From NCBI GenBank assembly GCA_964030785.1, contig OZ034971.1, positions 42,362,804 through 42,426,803 of the forward strand: DNA of 64,000 nt, in the 5' to 3' direction. A program made the position numbers and the translations under genes. Position 1 is the stretch's first letter; each line of letters opens with the position of its first letter. The notes beneath the pieces were generated by a model. It was not told the DNA's origin, ran no database searches, and saw nothing but the letters and a program-made list of their open reading frames with translations. The DNA is from Siderastrea siderea (taxonomy: Eukaryota > Cnidaria > Anthozoa > Scleractinia > Rhizangiidae). Below, one piece after another: positions 23,872 through 34,749 of the stretch.

Positions 23872-24066
23872 TCATCTCTTGGACAATTTGTACCTCCCGA
23901 CGTTCAAAATTTCGTCAATCAACGTTTGGGTCTGTCTTTGATATTTCGTTTCAAGATTCTTGGCATTGGTTAATTTTTCTTCAGCTTTTGTTGCCATTTG
24001 CTTTGCTGTTTCCAGCTCTCTAATAACAGTCTCACTTTGCGCGCTTAGTGCACTTTGTATTCCCAC
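23872..24066 (-). CDS. Coiled-coil fragment, upstream exon copy
   Basis: This 64-codon helical segment has alternating Glu/Lys and hydrophobic residues (ETAKQMATKAEEKL). Its end resembles the sequence before the 22753 exon. Likely part of the same duplicated unknown gene. Confidence 0.35.
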   Translation of the reverse strand: MGIQSALSAQSETVIRELETAKQMATKAEEKLTNAKNLETKYQRQTQTLIDEILNVGRYKLSKR

Positions 24067-24527
24067 TTTTTTATAGCAGTGAAAAAAGAGAAGAAGTCCA
24101 TCTTCAAAACATCCAGATCTGGAAAGGAGTGCTTTTGGCGGGGAAAATACACTGATTGCATGATTCTGATTTCAGACGATACTCAATGAACCTTTTCCCG
24201 AACAAGGCTTGTTAGTTGATGAGAAGTATCCTTTGTAGCCATCACATTACTTATAAAAGCGGGTTCTTCGACAACTCCAAGTAGAGCACGCCTTGTTTCT
24301 ATCTAGTCGAGCACCGTTCTAAACACCCGCCAAAACCAATATCGAGAGGTCAAACCAGTCTTGACTTTAAACCTTACTCAGATATATTAAGTGGGTTGAT
24401 AAACGTATTTTCCAAAATGTGGTCGACTATCTCCTAAGCACAGATATTTTTGAGTGACGGACGGCTACCGTAATTAAGGCATTTCTTTTTACTGTGCCTC
24501 GACGGGACTAATTCCCTATTGCTATTC

Positions 24528-25283
24528 CTCTCGTCTGGTGTCTGCAGTGCCTCACCATTTTGTCTTTGCTGGCAGCTTTCCTCCCAGGATCCTCATTTTC
24601 ATCTGTTCCTTTGTGGCGCTATAAAGCCCTTCTAGATAATTTTTCTCTCATTCGAAGATGCATTTGGGAAGACTCTCCATATAAAACAACATACAGTGCA
24701 TGGCTTTCATTACAGCAGCCAGTTGCAAGGTGCCAAACAACAAAGGCTACCTAGGCGGCAAAAAGAGAGTTGAATTTAGAAACACCTTGCTTTGGATATT
24801 CAGCAATCTCTATCCATTTACACAATATGTGGTGTTGGTTGTTTGGCTAACAAGTATCCCTTGATGAGCTCATTGACGTGCCTTGTGGAGCAACTGACTG
24901 ACAGGTCACCTTCTCTCCTCTCGTCCGGCATCTGTAGTGCCTCGCCATTTTATCTTTGACAACAGCTTTCCTCCCAGCATCCTCAGTTGTATTGAAAACA
25001 CCCTGCATTTTCATCTATTCCTTTGTGGCGCTAAGAAGCCGTTCTAGATAATTCTTCTCCCATTGAAAAATACATTTGGCAAGGCTCTCCATAAAAACAC
25101 CATACAGCGCGTGGCTTTCGTTACAGCAGCCAGCTGCAATGTAACAACAAAGGGCAGCAAACTGGCGAAGAGAGAGTTGAACTTAGAAACACCCTACTGG
25201 GATACTCAGCAATCTCTATTCATGTACACAATATGTGGTGTTGGTTCTTTGCCTAACAAGTACCTCTTGATGAGCTCATTGAT
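24528..25283 (-). repeat. Near-identical direct duplication, right copy
   Basis: This copy of 21232-21988 stops exactly where the Polinton-like fragment begins: both share CTCTTGATGAGCTCATTGAT, after which this copy switches to the PLA2 coding sequence. The minus strand holds two array c modules. Confidence 0.85.
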
Positions 25284-25599
25284 TCAAAAAGGAGGCGCGT
25301 TTGATGTGCAAAAAGCTTTAGCCAAAACAGGGATTGAATTTCACTGGCCTGGATATCAATATTTAGGCCCCGGCACCAAACTCAAGAAACGGTTAGCGAG
25401 AGGAGACCCTGGGATTAATCGGTTGGATAAAATTGCCAAACAACATGATATTGATTATGATAAAGCCAAGAATTTGAAGGATAAATGGAAAGCAGACACC
25501 AAAATGATCAAAGCCATTGATGCTTTACCCAGCAAGAAAACTGTCCCCGAAAAAATTGTGAAACGTATCATGCAAGCCAAAAAGAAAATAAAACTATGA
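25284..25599 (+). pseudogene. Parvovirus-type phospholipase A2 domain protein, 5' truncated (Polinton/adintovirus-like)
   Basis: The last 105 codons of the open frame form a PLA2 domain of the parvovirus VP1 type. A YLGPGT calcium-binding loop is followed about 30 residues later by the catalytic HDIDY motif, then a Lys-rich tail to TGA at 25597-25599. In parvoviruses this domain acts on endosomal membranes during entry, and related domains are known in adintovirus-like elements. The frame extends upstream into host repeat sequence, so the real N-terminus is lost at the 25283 breakpoint. An AATAAA lies about 45 bp after the stop. It converges on the polymerase gene at 25938. The catalytic residues are present, but the gene is truncated and has no evident promoter. 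Confidence 0.75.
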
Positions 25600-25937
25600 T
25601 TTAAAAACCCACAATGAGTTTTATTCTGCCTGTTCCTATGTACAATAAACCCTAATGGTTTCTAACCCTAAGTCTAGTTACAAGTATTTTACAACAATTG
25701 ACCGAAGGTCCTATCAAACGAATTACATGTGAAACGACTTTAAACTAGTGCCTTAGTGGCTTTTTACATCAAATGACTCGAAGAGTCCCTAAAACCCTAT
25801 TTACAAAGTGTCCATCAACTAACCTTGTCTACAAACACATACCATAAAGTTCCATCTCCGTAAAGTTCCGTAAAGTTCAGTTTGATTCCGTCAAGTTCAT
25901 TGCGTAACATTCCTTAAAGTTCAAAAGTTCCATCCTA
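25600..25937. other. Convergent intergenic spacer with short repeats
   Basis: This is the 3' ends of the PLA2 and polymerase genes. It contains several copies of a GTAAAGTTCC-like motif (25850-25930) and an AATAAA for the plus-strand gene near 25643. No ORF. Confidence 0.5.
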
Positions 25938-28900
25938 TCACAAATCGAGCAGGGCTGCAATATCCAGTTCCATGGTTCCTGACACTTCAGACTCTCCATA
26001 CCCGTAAGGATAAGTTAGAAAACTGTTTGGTTCTACCACTCTTTTGTCGAAGACCAACTGATAATTTTTGGTTTCTTGTACCGTCTTGAGTTGAAATCGT
26101 TGAATGTCACGAACAATTTTGTGACTGCGTTTCACGGGATACTTTCGACGTACAGCTTGACCGGTGACAGGATTGACTTGGGGATTCTGGATTTCCTGCA
26201 GCACGTTGTTTCGGAGAATCTGATAATTCAGCTGTTTGGATCCTTCTGTGTTTAAACTGAAGCCTTTAACTTTGCACTCTTCTTTCCCATTGTCCAAGAC
26301 GTACCCATAATTTTTCGGCCCAGCCGAGGCGAATTCGATGATGTGACGGTACTCTTTTTTCTTCTTATCGTACAATTCGTTTGTCAGTTCGCCGGTGACA
26401 GGATGGTAGTGCTCCGTGTTGTCAGGATCCACGATCAGCATGATACTATCGGTATCGTAATACACGATTTGTTGTCCTCCGCGCTCCAGTTCTTTGTAGA
26501 GCTTGAGCCGAGCCCAGCAGGTTGTGAAGGCCGCGATGAATACATTACATTTCCCGTTGATTTCAGTGTCCTCGTCTCTCATGGTGTAAAAGACGTCCAC
26601 AGCATCTTCGTTGATCTTCTGAGGGTCTTTGTGGTCGGGCAGCAGTTGGATTTTCTGTATGATGTATTTGTCGGATTCCAGAAATTGATGAAACTCTTCA
26701 GGATTAGTAAAATGTACACACTGCGTTTTGTTGGGGCGCTGCCCGAATTTTCCCCACATAGAGTTCAACATTAACTTTGCGAGGGAGCGTAGACCAGGAT
26801 TGCTACCTTTGTTAAGCTATTCGGCGGATAGTTCGATACCCTCTCTTTGTTTGAAATCCACCAGGAATTGATTTTTCTTTTCATCCGAATCACACCATTT
26901 GGGCCAGCCTCATGCTTCCACTTTAATCTTGTACCATTTGTCTATGTACGGTTGGAACAATCCGGCACGACGTTGGTCCTCTGGAAAGTGATACACTTCG
27001 ATGATTTTTAAGACTTCATATCCTTGTCTGACCGCTTCTTGAATTTCTGGTGTGCACCAGGTCCCTTTAATTTCTCGCTCGACGTCGGAGTGGGGGCAGT
27101 CAAAACCACGTTCTCATGACGGTAGATCCAACTGTTGCGAAGCGCAGGCCACACACAGGGGGAACAGCAATTTTCCGTTGACCCGAACTGGAAGCACAGG
27201 ATGATAGAGATGTCTCGGAGCTCGTACAATACATTGGGCAATACCAAAATAGTTGTTGATGTCCTGGTCTTCTGGATTAAGCAGCACTTGTGGATGTTTG
27301 ATAGGATACATGCTGTACTTGTTACAGTAAGGATAGAGACTGGTGAAGTCGAAGTATTGGATGGTTTCTCCGTCGGCACATTGATGGTACAGCTTGGCTG
27401 CATTTGTGCGTCCACCAAAAAACGCGTCTCTGGGGTTTAGGCGGTCGGTCAGCTCTAGATTCTGCACGAAGGAGGCACATTCTGGGTTGTTCTTCTTATA
27501 ATCCTTCCATTGACAACTCCACATCTCGACTACGTTGAAACCAATACTTCTCAGCTTGCTGACTTTCTCTTTGGTACACTCCCGAACCTCCCACATCTGC
27601 CTATTATCAAGTCTGGTGTGTCGTTCTGTTCTGTTTGGAAAGCAGTCAGTACATCCATGGAAGTAGCACCCTTGGTACTCGTAGATGGTCTTGGTGGCAT
27701 GGCAGTATCCGTCAACGTTTCCTACATACTGAATAATCTTCTCACCTCCGTTACCAGCGTGTTGGATAAAGTACGCGCGTTCGTTTTCGGGGACGTTCAT
27801 GGCATCGTCGAATTCTTGTTCTGGTTCGGAATACTCTTGTCGCTTAGCATGTTCGAGCCACAGCAACCATTCCATTGCCTCCTTAGACTGGTTTCCTCTG
27901 AGTCCTGCCCATCCATAAGCGGGTTCGGAGGCGATCGTTTCGTCCTCAGTGCGGTTTATCATATCACGATTGCAAGCAGAGGCGATAGTTATGTGTTCAA
28001 ACGGGTTAAAACCCTTAATGTTCTCATCTTCAATCTCGGTTTCTTTCTGAAAGAGACGTTGAAAGGTCTGACAGCCTTCTCGAAGGATTGTAACATCCAT
28101 CTGACAGTAGGCTTTAATGTCACGCTTGAAATCAAAGATGGCTCCACTATCTGTCTGTTCCTTGTACCAAGCTTCAAACGTCTCCAGATCTTCAACGGAC
28201 ATGGTTTCTGGCATGTAGAAGTGTTTCAGAGGTAGGGGTCCCACGTAGTCTTTGTTTTCTTTCTTGTTGAAGAGGTGAGGGAAGTAACCCTTGGCGTAAT
28301 GAGCTTCGACTTGGTTTCCTTCTTCATCCGTTTCGGTGTAGGTGAGTCCAAAGGTGGCTGGAAATGCCTTCAAAGGCATAGCAAAAAAGTTTAAACTGTC
28401 GATAAATCTGATATCAAAGTGTTCCAATTCTAAGATCTTTGCGCCATTTCTGATTTGGGTGAGCTGCTTCCCATCCCTATTCATTTCACGGATGATAAAA
28501 TATCCATCATAACTTTGCAGATTATGCGCTATCACGATCAGGCGACGCTGTGTTTGTTTGGTAATTTCCTTTAAGTCTTTGATGAATTGTTCGATGCAGT
28601 TCTCTCCCCATAAAGTAACTTCATTCCCGCGGTCATCCTGGTAAATGAGCAAGTTGGCTTCGTGGACGCCCGTTTCTTGATGGGCCTCTATGTCGAACCA
28701 TATGTGGATCGGGGGTTGACGGTCCTTGGGGTTGTCGCTGTCTGGGTTACGTCCTACACCTTCAGCCTGTTCGAATTCTTCTATGAGTTCCTCGGCGAGA
28801 TCCACCGGTTCAACATCGGAGTCAGGGTCTGCTTCGGCGGCTGCCGCTGCTTTCTTCGCTTTCTTAACATTCTTCTTTTGCATGGCAAGGGCTTTTCGTT

Positions 28901-29018
28901 TTTCACGGACCTTTTGCGCCGATTCAATGAAGCAACGATGATCTAACTTGACATAGTCACTGCAAGTAGGGCAGGTCGCGTAGCCACACTGGTGCTGACG
29001 GATATCCTGTTTGCACAA
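25938..29018 (-). pseudogene. Protein-primed family B DNA polymerase, Polinton/adintovirus type
   Basis: One continuous frame of 1027 codons is broken only by three nonsense codons, near codons 635 (27114-27116), 703 and 734. Three exonuclease motifs are visible: FDIEA near residue 110, HNLQSYD near 165-171 and YCQMDVTIL near 304-312. A Cys/His-containing segment near 433-461 (EYQGCYFHGC...CF) resembles a VSR-type endonuclease insertion. Palm motif A (FDFTSLYP) is near 556-563, motif B (LNSMWGKFG) near 751 and motif C (YYDTDS) near 855. The 5' end is cut at 29013 by host repeat, leaving a CxxC-rich start without an ATG. The TGA and TAG stops could come from C-to-T changes. It converges on the PLA2 gene. 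Family B assignment is secure; the exact lineage is inferred. Confidence 0.85.
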
Positions 29019-29490
29019 GCGTCTTTATTCAAAACAAAATGATTCTCAAAAACTGAGGGCACCACCCATCAGTGCATTTCCTCACAAGTTTAAAGATATG
29101 TTCATCGTGCCTGGACCTTAGGCTTGGTGACTTTAAAGCTTCCATCGCAATATCACTGCTAGATGTCTTTACTTCAATTCTTCCTTCGTATTTCTGCAGA
29201 GCTTCTAGAGTTAAAAAAACAGGAAACTCTGCATCACTATCAATCTTTTCTCCAACCTCATCAGCTATAAGAGTGCTCCATAGATTAACTGGACTCTTCC
29301 TTCTAAGGTTACAATACAACCAGACACATCTGGAAGGATCGTCTGGCATTTGCTGCCTATTGTACTCCACGTCGGGGAAGCCCTTTTTTAAAAGACTTGT
29401 GAGAGATGCTCCAAAACTCTTGTGAAAAACTTAATCAATTCCAAGCGGCAAATTGAGTGTCCAGGGCACATTTCATACTCTTTTCGGAGA
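29015..29490 (-). pseudogene. Array block d, copy B
   Basis: Duplicate of 18462-18990, beginning at the polymerase breakpoint. The ORF 29370-29029 contains a CNLRRKSPVNLWSTLIADE stretch and continues to CTDGWCPQF before its stop, next to an AATAAA hexamer on the minus strand. This copy preserves more of the C-terminus than copy A. Confidence 0.55.
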
Positions 29491-29724
29491 GCAACCACTA
29501 TAATCTCATCTACAACCAGTAACACAAGTCGTTGAACACCCTCCTCTCCTTACCCTATTCAATGTTGCATAGTGTTGTGAGGGCTTGTCTTCATGTATGT
29601 AGTTAAAACGTTTTTCCCACATTGCCTAGTGGGAGGGAGACAATTGTACCAACAGTGTTCCAATAAAATGACACTGATTGTATCAAACGGAAAAGGCTTT
29701 AATTACGTTTCTGAGAATACAGGT

Positions 29725-30446
29725 CTTAACACTTAGCGCTTTTCTTACCAGGCGAGTGTGATGGTGTGTCGTGTTGTGTTTAGTATGCGTGTGTCTTTGT
29801 TGAAAAGGGGGTGGGAGGGGAGTCATAAAGGTGTCGGTAAAAAAATATATTCTATGTTCCTTTGTTCTTGTAATTGTTTTTGTAACTTGAAGAAATAAAT
29901 AATAAAAAAAATAAGAAGAATAATCAAGAAATATATTATAGATAAACACGAGTAAAAAGGCACGATATGTTAACTTAAATGGAATGGAGAAAAAACTAAA
30001 ATTGAAAAATAAACGAATAGAAACTAAGGATCTTGCCTGTTCTTTCGAAATTTGTAAGAACATGTCATTGTGTTTTCAGCTTGTCTCTAAAATCGTGTTG
30101 AACCTTAATCGTGAATTTTTTTAGAGAAAAACCTTGTGCTAGTACTTGAAATCACTACATGGGTAACAAAAGAACATTAACATGTAGAAATAAGACTTGG
30201 GAACAATTGCTTGAGAAATACATATCAGTCGGCTAGAACGTAGGCTTTAGTGAAATTTTCAAACCACATGGAATACTCTGAAGCGTTGCACGCTGCAAAG
30301 GGACAATCACAGCCAAAAGGGCTAGACCTGAAACATTGTTGATGAAACTGTACAACTTTCGAAAGGGTCCCAGTGTTTTCTTCATCAGTGTTGGTTTTCA
30401 CATACTTTACAGTGTTATTTTGAATAACCCTCACAAGAGTGAGCAT
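29725..30446 (-). pseudogene. Array block e, copy B
   Basis: Duplicate of 19395-20154. The ORF 30446-30225 (73 codons) reads VKYVKTNTDEENTGTLSKVV and continues with a CDCPFAACNASEYSMWFENF segment. AT-rich low-complexity DNA at 29870-30010 parallels 19560-19700. Function unknown. Confidence 0.5.
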
Positions 30447-30449
30447 TAC

Positions 30450-31180
30450 CTGGATTGATTAATTTCATTCTTTCATCATGTATTGCGTGAATTTTATTAT
30501 GCCTACCTCCCATGTAACATCGTCATCTGCCATCTCAACTGGCAAGGCCAGCGTGATGTCCTCGAAAGCTGGAGGGTTGTGTGTTTCTATTGGCGAAGAC
30601 GCGGTTTACCCCTGCTTCCAGGTCTTTGATTGGAACTTCAGCAGCATTGTGTGAACATATTTGACTTCAATGTGCTCACCTGTGTATGCACCAGGAATGG
30701 TGAAGTTTGGAAGAAGTTCACTCTGAAGCACACACCTGTAAAGACTGTGCAAAGGTTTTTTTTAGGGACATGTCAAAACTGTGGAGTTAAGTTGAATTTT
30801 TGTTGTTAACTGCTGTGGCTGCTCTTTCTGCATTCCAGCTTGCCACGTCCTCAAGCAGGTATGCCTGGAAGGCCACTGGAATTGGTGCAAAGCCTAAAGT
30901 TTAGAATAACAACACAGGAACGTCAATCAGAAGTGGAAGAAGTAACATTTCTGGGGTATCAACCTCTCCCTTTATTTTGGCCTCCTGCTCATTCATTCCC
31001 ACACTCTCTCAAAGTGCAAAGCGCTTTCAACTCTCCAAACTCTAGTGGGTTCTTGTTTGGCTTGAACGTCAGAATGAAACATTACTTTTCCCTTGACTTA
31101 ATACACTCTTGTGCAATTACCAGAGATACATCAGGCCAGGTGCAACTTGAAATACTCCAAGGAAAATGACCCTTGCGCAC
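30450..31180 (-). pseudogene. Array block a, copy 3
   Basis: Related to 14036-14786 and 20155-20880. The minus strand shows the remnant of the FQAYLLED-type exon near 30870-30830 and the NxTxP...FEDITLALPVEMA stretch near 30530. Frames are interrupted. Confidence 0.5.
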
Positions 31181-32070
31181 ATCTTAGAATAAGGAACTTG
31201 ATGCCACCCTTCATAATGTGCCCTGTGACCGTGCAGATACGAAACACCGGTGGGCCCTGTTTACAGGCCAAATGCTTCCTCTGCTCTGGCCATATGGTTG
31301 ACATCATGCCTTCTCTAAATAGGGGCACACCCAGCAAGTCTGTTGCCTGACACAAGTCTTAAAGTAGGGCTTCAACTAGCTGAAGGACACCTCTCCTCTC
31401 GTCTGGTGTCTGCAGTGCCTCGCCATTTTGTCTTTGGTGACAGCTTTCCTCCCAGCATCCTCAATATTGTATAAGAAACACCCTCCATTTTCATCTGTTC
31501 CTTCGTGGTGCTATAAAGGCATTCTAGATAATTCTTCTCCCATTCGAAAATACCTTTGGCAAGGTTCTCCGTAAAATCACCACAGCATGGCTTTCATTAC
31601 AGCAGCCAGGTGCAAGGTGCCAAACGACAAAGGCTAGCTAGCCGGCGGAAAGGGAGTTGAATTTAGAAACACCTTACTGGGATACTCAGTAATCTCTATC
31701 CATGTACACAATATGTGGTGTTAGTTCTTTGGGTAAGGAGTACCCCTTGATGAGCCCATTGAGGTGCTTTGTAGAGCAACTAACTGGCCAGCCGGTGAAA
31801 AGGGAGTTGAATTTAGAACCACCTTTGTAAGATGCACAACAATCTCTGTCCATGTACAGAACATGCAGTGCTGTTTCTATTGGTAAGGCAGGGGTATCAA
31901 TAAAATTTGAAGTAGGCAGCTGGTTTGAGTAGTGTGACTGTGGGGGACTGAAGGGAGGCTGATAGGCCCCCTCTTCTAGGGGGGTAGTCTGGGGAAACTG
32001 AAACGTAATTTCCAGCGTTCTGGCATCAAATTGGAGTACCAAAGATAAAGAACGATTGAACAGCATTTTT
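31181..32070 (-). pseudogene. Array blocks b and c, copy 3, with the best catalytic region
   Basis: The ORF 31355-31131 encodes ATDLLGVPLFREGMMSTIW and continues HLACKQGPPVF...GGIKFL...RCAQGSFSLEYFKLHL. The ORF 32066-31686 contains an LYMDRDCCASYKGGSKFNSL stretch. These are the recognisable parts of the transposase-like family found across the array, in correct 5'-to-3' order on the minus strand. A premature stop and frame changes separate them. I infer a DDE-type integration enzyme because of the ordered D, H and C motifs, but cannot name the superfamily. Confidence 0.55.
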
Positions 32071-32072
32071 TA

Positions 32073-32276
32073 AATCTTTGCAATACTAATGGCTGAAAAA
32101 TGTCAGTTTGTATGCATTTCCTTTTAAGGTCGCAGTCAGCAAAAACACTGAAACTGAACAGAATCTCAGTAAATAATCTTTGCAATACTAATGGATGAAA
32201 AATGTCAGTTTGTATGCATTTCCTTTTAAGGTCGCAGTCAGCAAAACACTGAAACTGAACAGAATCTCAGTAAATA
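32073..32276. repeat. Perfect-size tandem duplication, 102-bp unit x 2
   Basis: AATCTTTGCAATACTAATGG starts at 32073 and again at 32175. The two units differ at about two positions, so the duplication is recent. The minus-strand frame here reads FADCDLKRKCIQTDIFQPLV, upstream of the array gene. Confidence 0.9.
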
Positions 32277-33016
32277 GCAGCATGCTGCACATCATGCAAA
32301 CATGAAACCATTGAAAAGTAGCAACTAAAAAACGTTATTTGACAACTGATTTTGCTCCTTTGAGAGTGTACAGACCAGGGAACTCAAACATCAATGTCAG
32401 AATCTTCCTCTCCACTCTATGGCACTGTCACTATCTGTTGTCAGTCATTTTCTTCAACAGAAATTTAACGCACTTGCTGCTTCATGGACCTCCTCTTCAA
32501 TGCTAATGCTCAAACAGGTAGTTTGACAGGCAGCATCCACAGTAATAGCTTCAGTTACTGTTGCCATTGGAGTGCTCGAAACAGCTGCTTTCTTTGTTTT
32601 CTCCCCAACCAGTTCTTCACTGCACTTTCCACCACAGATGTGCTTTGTAGAACTGGCGGGCCATTAAATGCAACCTGCATTATAGTCCAGCCAACGCTTG
32701 TCATCTAACTTGCACTGCTTATCTCCAGACTTTGGAACTTTTTGTCAAACCTGTCTTTAACATCTTCCCAAACACTGATGTCGCTGCTGCTTTGAGTGAG
32801 TTACGTAAGTGTGTACATCACGGATATAGCACACAAAGAGGACAGGTAATACGTGTACCCCACATCTGCTTCAGCATCCACAGAAAGACACTTCAGGAAA
32901 AAATCACTAGGATGGGGTGAACTAAAGTCAGGTCAGGAGACTGGGGAGAATGGTGAGCGAGTAGGACGTGTGCCTTGGTGCTCCGCAGTTTTTGGCAAAT
33001 TTAAGGGCTCTAATTC

Positions 33017-33510
33017 ATGTCTGCAAAGCAAAAAGTGAGATCAGAGACATCGTCTGATAGCAGTAATAGTCCCGAAGACAAGAGATCTCAAGAAGCTCAG
33101 AACGAATCGATCTTAAGCGAAACAGACAACGAAGTCCTTGAAGCACTTGAAATGGCGGAAGATGTAGGGAAGAAGATTGATTTGATCCTTGCGAAGCTGT
33201 CAAAGTTAGACAACATTGAGAGCAGGTTAGAGAATGTATTTGAGTTGATTGCTAACATAGAAGAATCCGTAGCAAATGTTGACAGAGAAGTTAAGAGCTG
33301 AAAAGAAAATCTAAGAAAGTGGATAAAACAGTGGAGGAGCTCGAAACCAGTGTCACTTTCAATGGTGAGGATATTGCCGATCTGAAAAGGGATGTCAAAG
33401 CTGCCCAGCTCGAGAATGAAAATCTCAAAAAGCAGCTGCTTTACCAGGAGCACTACAGCAGCAGAGAGAATCTGTTGTTCGTTGGCATCGGTGTGAAAAT
33501 GCCCAAACAA
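33017..33510 (+). pseudogene. LINE ORF1 coiled-coil protein, broken
   Basis: ATG at 33017 opens a Ser/Glu-rich start, then long heptad repeats (EMAEDVGKKIDLILAKLSKL and on) stopping at TGA 33299-33301. The coiled coil resumes in another frame from 33319 with LENENLKKQLLYQEHYSSRE and LLFVGI, the typical end of an L1/Tx1-type ORF1 coiled coil before the RNA-binding domain. Then the sequence changes, so the RRM-like domain and most of ORF2 are missing. It forms a trimeric RNA chaperone in intact relatives. Confidence 0.65.
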
Positions 33511-33642
33511 GTTCTTGGGGGTTATTTAGCAAGCAAGACATTACTGGTCTCTGTAGATTTATTTTTATTCAGTGTCTTTGTTGGTATGTTAATTAATTTG
33601 AGTTATTTTCCTTGTTTTGTTTTCGTGGTGTGAGTACTAAAC

Positions 33643-34290
33643 TTGGTAAGCTTTTGTATTCCTATTCAACACGATTGCTTAACACGCCTCCAAGATATTG
33701 GTAAAATGTCTGGTCTCAAACTCAACTGTGGTAAAACAGAAGCTCTGTGGATTGGCTCCAAAACAAACTGCAATCTTAGGTTGTGCCCAGAAAAAAACTT
33801 CAAATGGCCGTTTAAGAAGGTTAAGGCTCTTGGTGTCTGGCTTTAAACTGATCCCGAGATAACTGTTTCCCAGAATTACAAAGAAAAATTGGAGAAAATG
33901 CGAGTGATCTTGGGGTGTTGGAAATTCTGCAGACTTAGTTTGTTGGGGAAAGTCACGGTCTTAAAAAGCCTTGCAGCATCGCAATTAGTGTATATTCTCT
34001 CTCCTCTCCCTGCATACTATGAAGCAATTCAAGAAATCAGCTCACTATTCTACAAATGTTTGTGGAGCGATAAAGTAGATAAAGTAAAAAGAAATGTCAT
34101 GATGACAACCCTGAAGGAGGAATCGAGATGATTGGCATAATATCTTTCAATAAATCTCTCAAAGCTGTTTGGGTGAACAAGTACCTGGATAACAAAAGTT
34201 GTGGTCATTGGAAGCTTTTCTTTGACGTGGAACTTAAAAAATATGGCGGTAAAGCGATTTTTCAGGGAAATTTAAATAAAACAGATACAA
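33643..34290 (+). pseudogene. LINE reverse transcriptase C-terminal fragment
   Basis: The frame MSGLKLNCGKTEALWIGSK (after 33700) is the segment following the FADD active site in L1/Tx1-like RTs. A TAA at 33844-33846 interrupts it, then the ORF from 33889 continues with GCWKFCRLSLLGKVTVLKSL and a LWSDKVDKVKRNVMMT segment. The sequence after 34131 (EMIGIISFNKSLKAVWVNKY in another frame) carries it to about 34290. Together with the ORF1 piece this is one LINE with a large internal deletion near 33510-33640, related to the 6.9-8.3 kb copy. Confidence 0.7.
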
Positions 34291-34749
34291 GTAACTGAAT
34301 ACCCATTTTTGCCATGAAATACACGAATAGAAGTCTCACTGAAAGGTTAACAGCAAAGTGAGCAAGTTCAAAATAAATCAAGCATAGGGTTTTCATGAAC
34401 ACTTGTTCACAGGGCTGACTGCAAACTTTATCTTTACAGGCTCCTTAAAAAACCATCTTAAAGAAATTTTTTCTTAAAAGACGCAAGAAACCAACAAGAT
34501 AATACTCACTTTAATGACATTTTTAAATGGATAACTGCATGGTCAATTAACTCAGTGCCGTCACAGTCAAGTTCATAAGCTTAATTACCTGTTGAGGCAG
34601 TGTGCAAGAGTGTAATATTTCCCCACTCGCTTCTCTGAGAACAATCGGGAGGCAGAAATTGTAGCCAAGGTGTTTGTGTTTGCTGTGCAGCCCTTGTGGC
34701 CCGCCTTTGTCACTGAAAAGATGTCAAAGAAATATTTTGTGTTATTTCA

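Noticed and set aside
26343..26774. 143-codon plus-strand ORF
   Set aside because: Shadow of the polymerase palm region on the other strand.
27510..28235. 241-codon plus-strand ORF
   Set aside because: It is the complement of the first polymerase. Its length reflects the codon bias of that gene.
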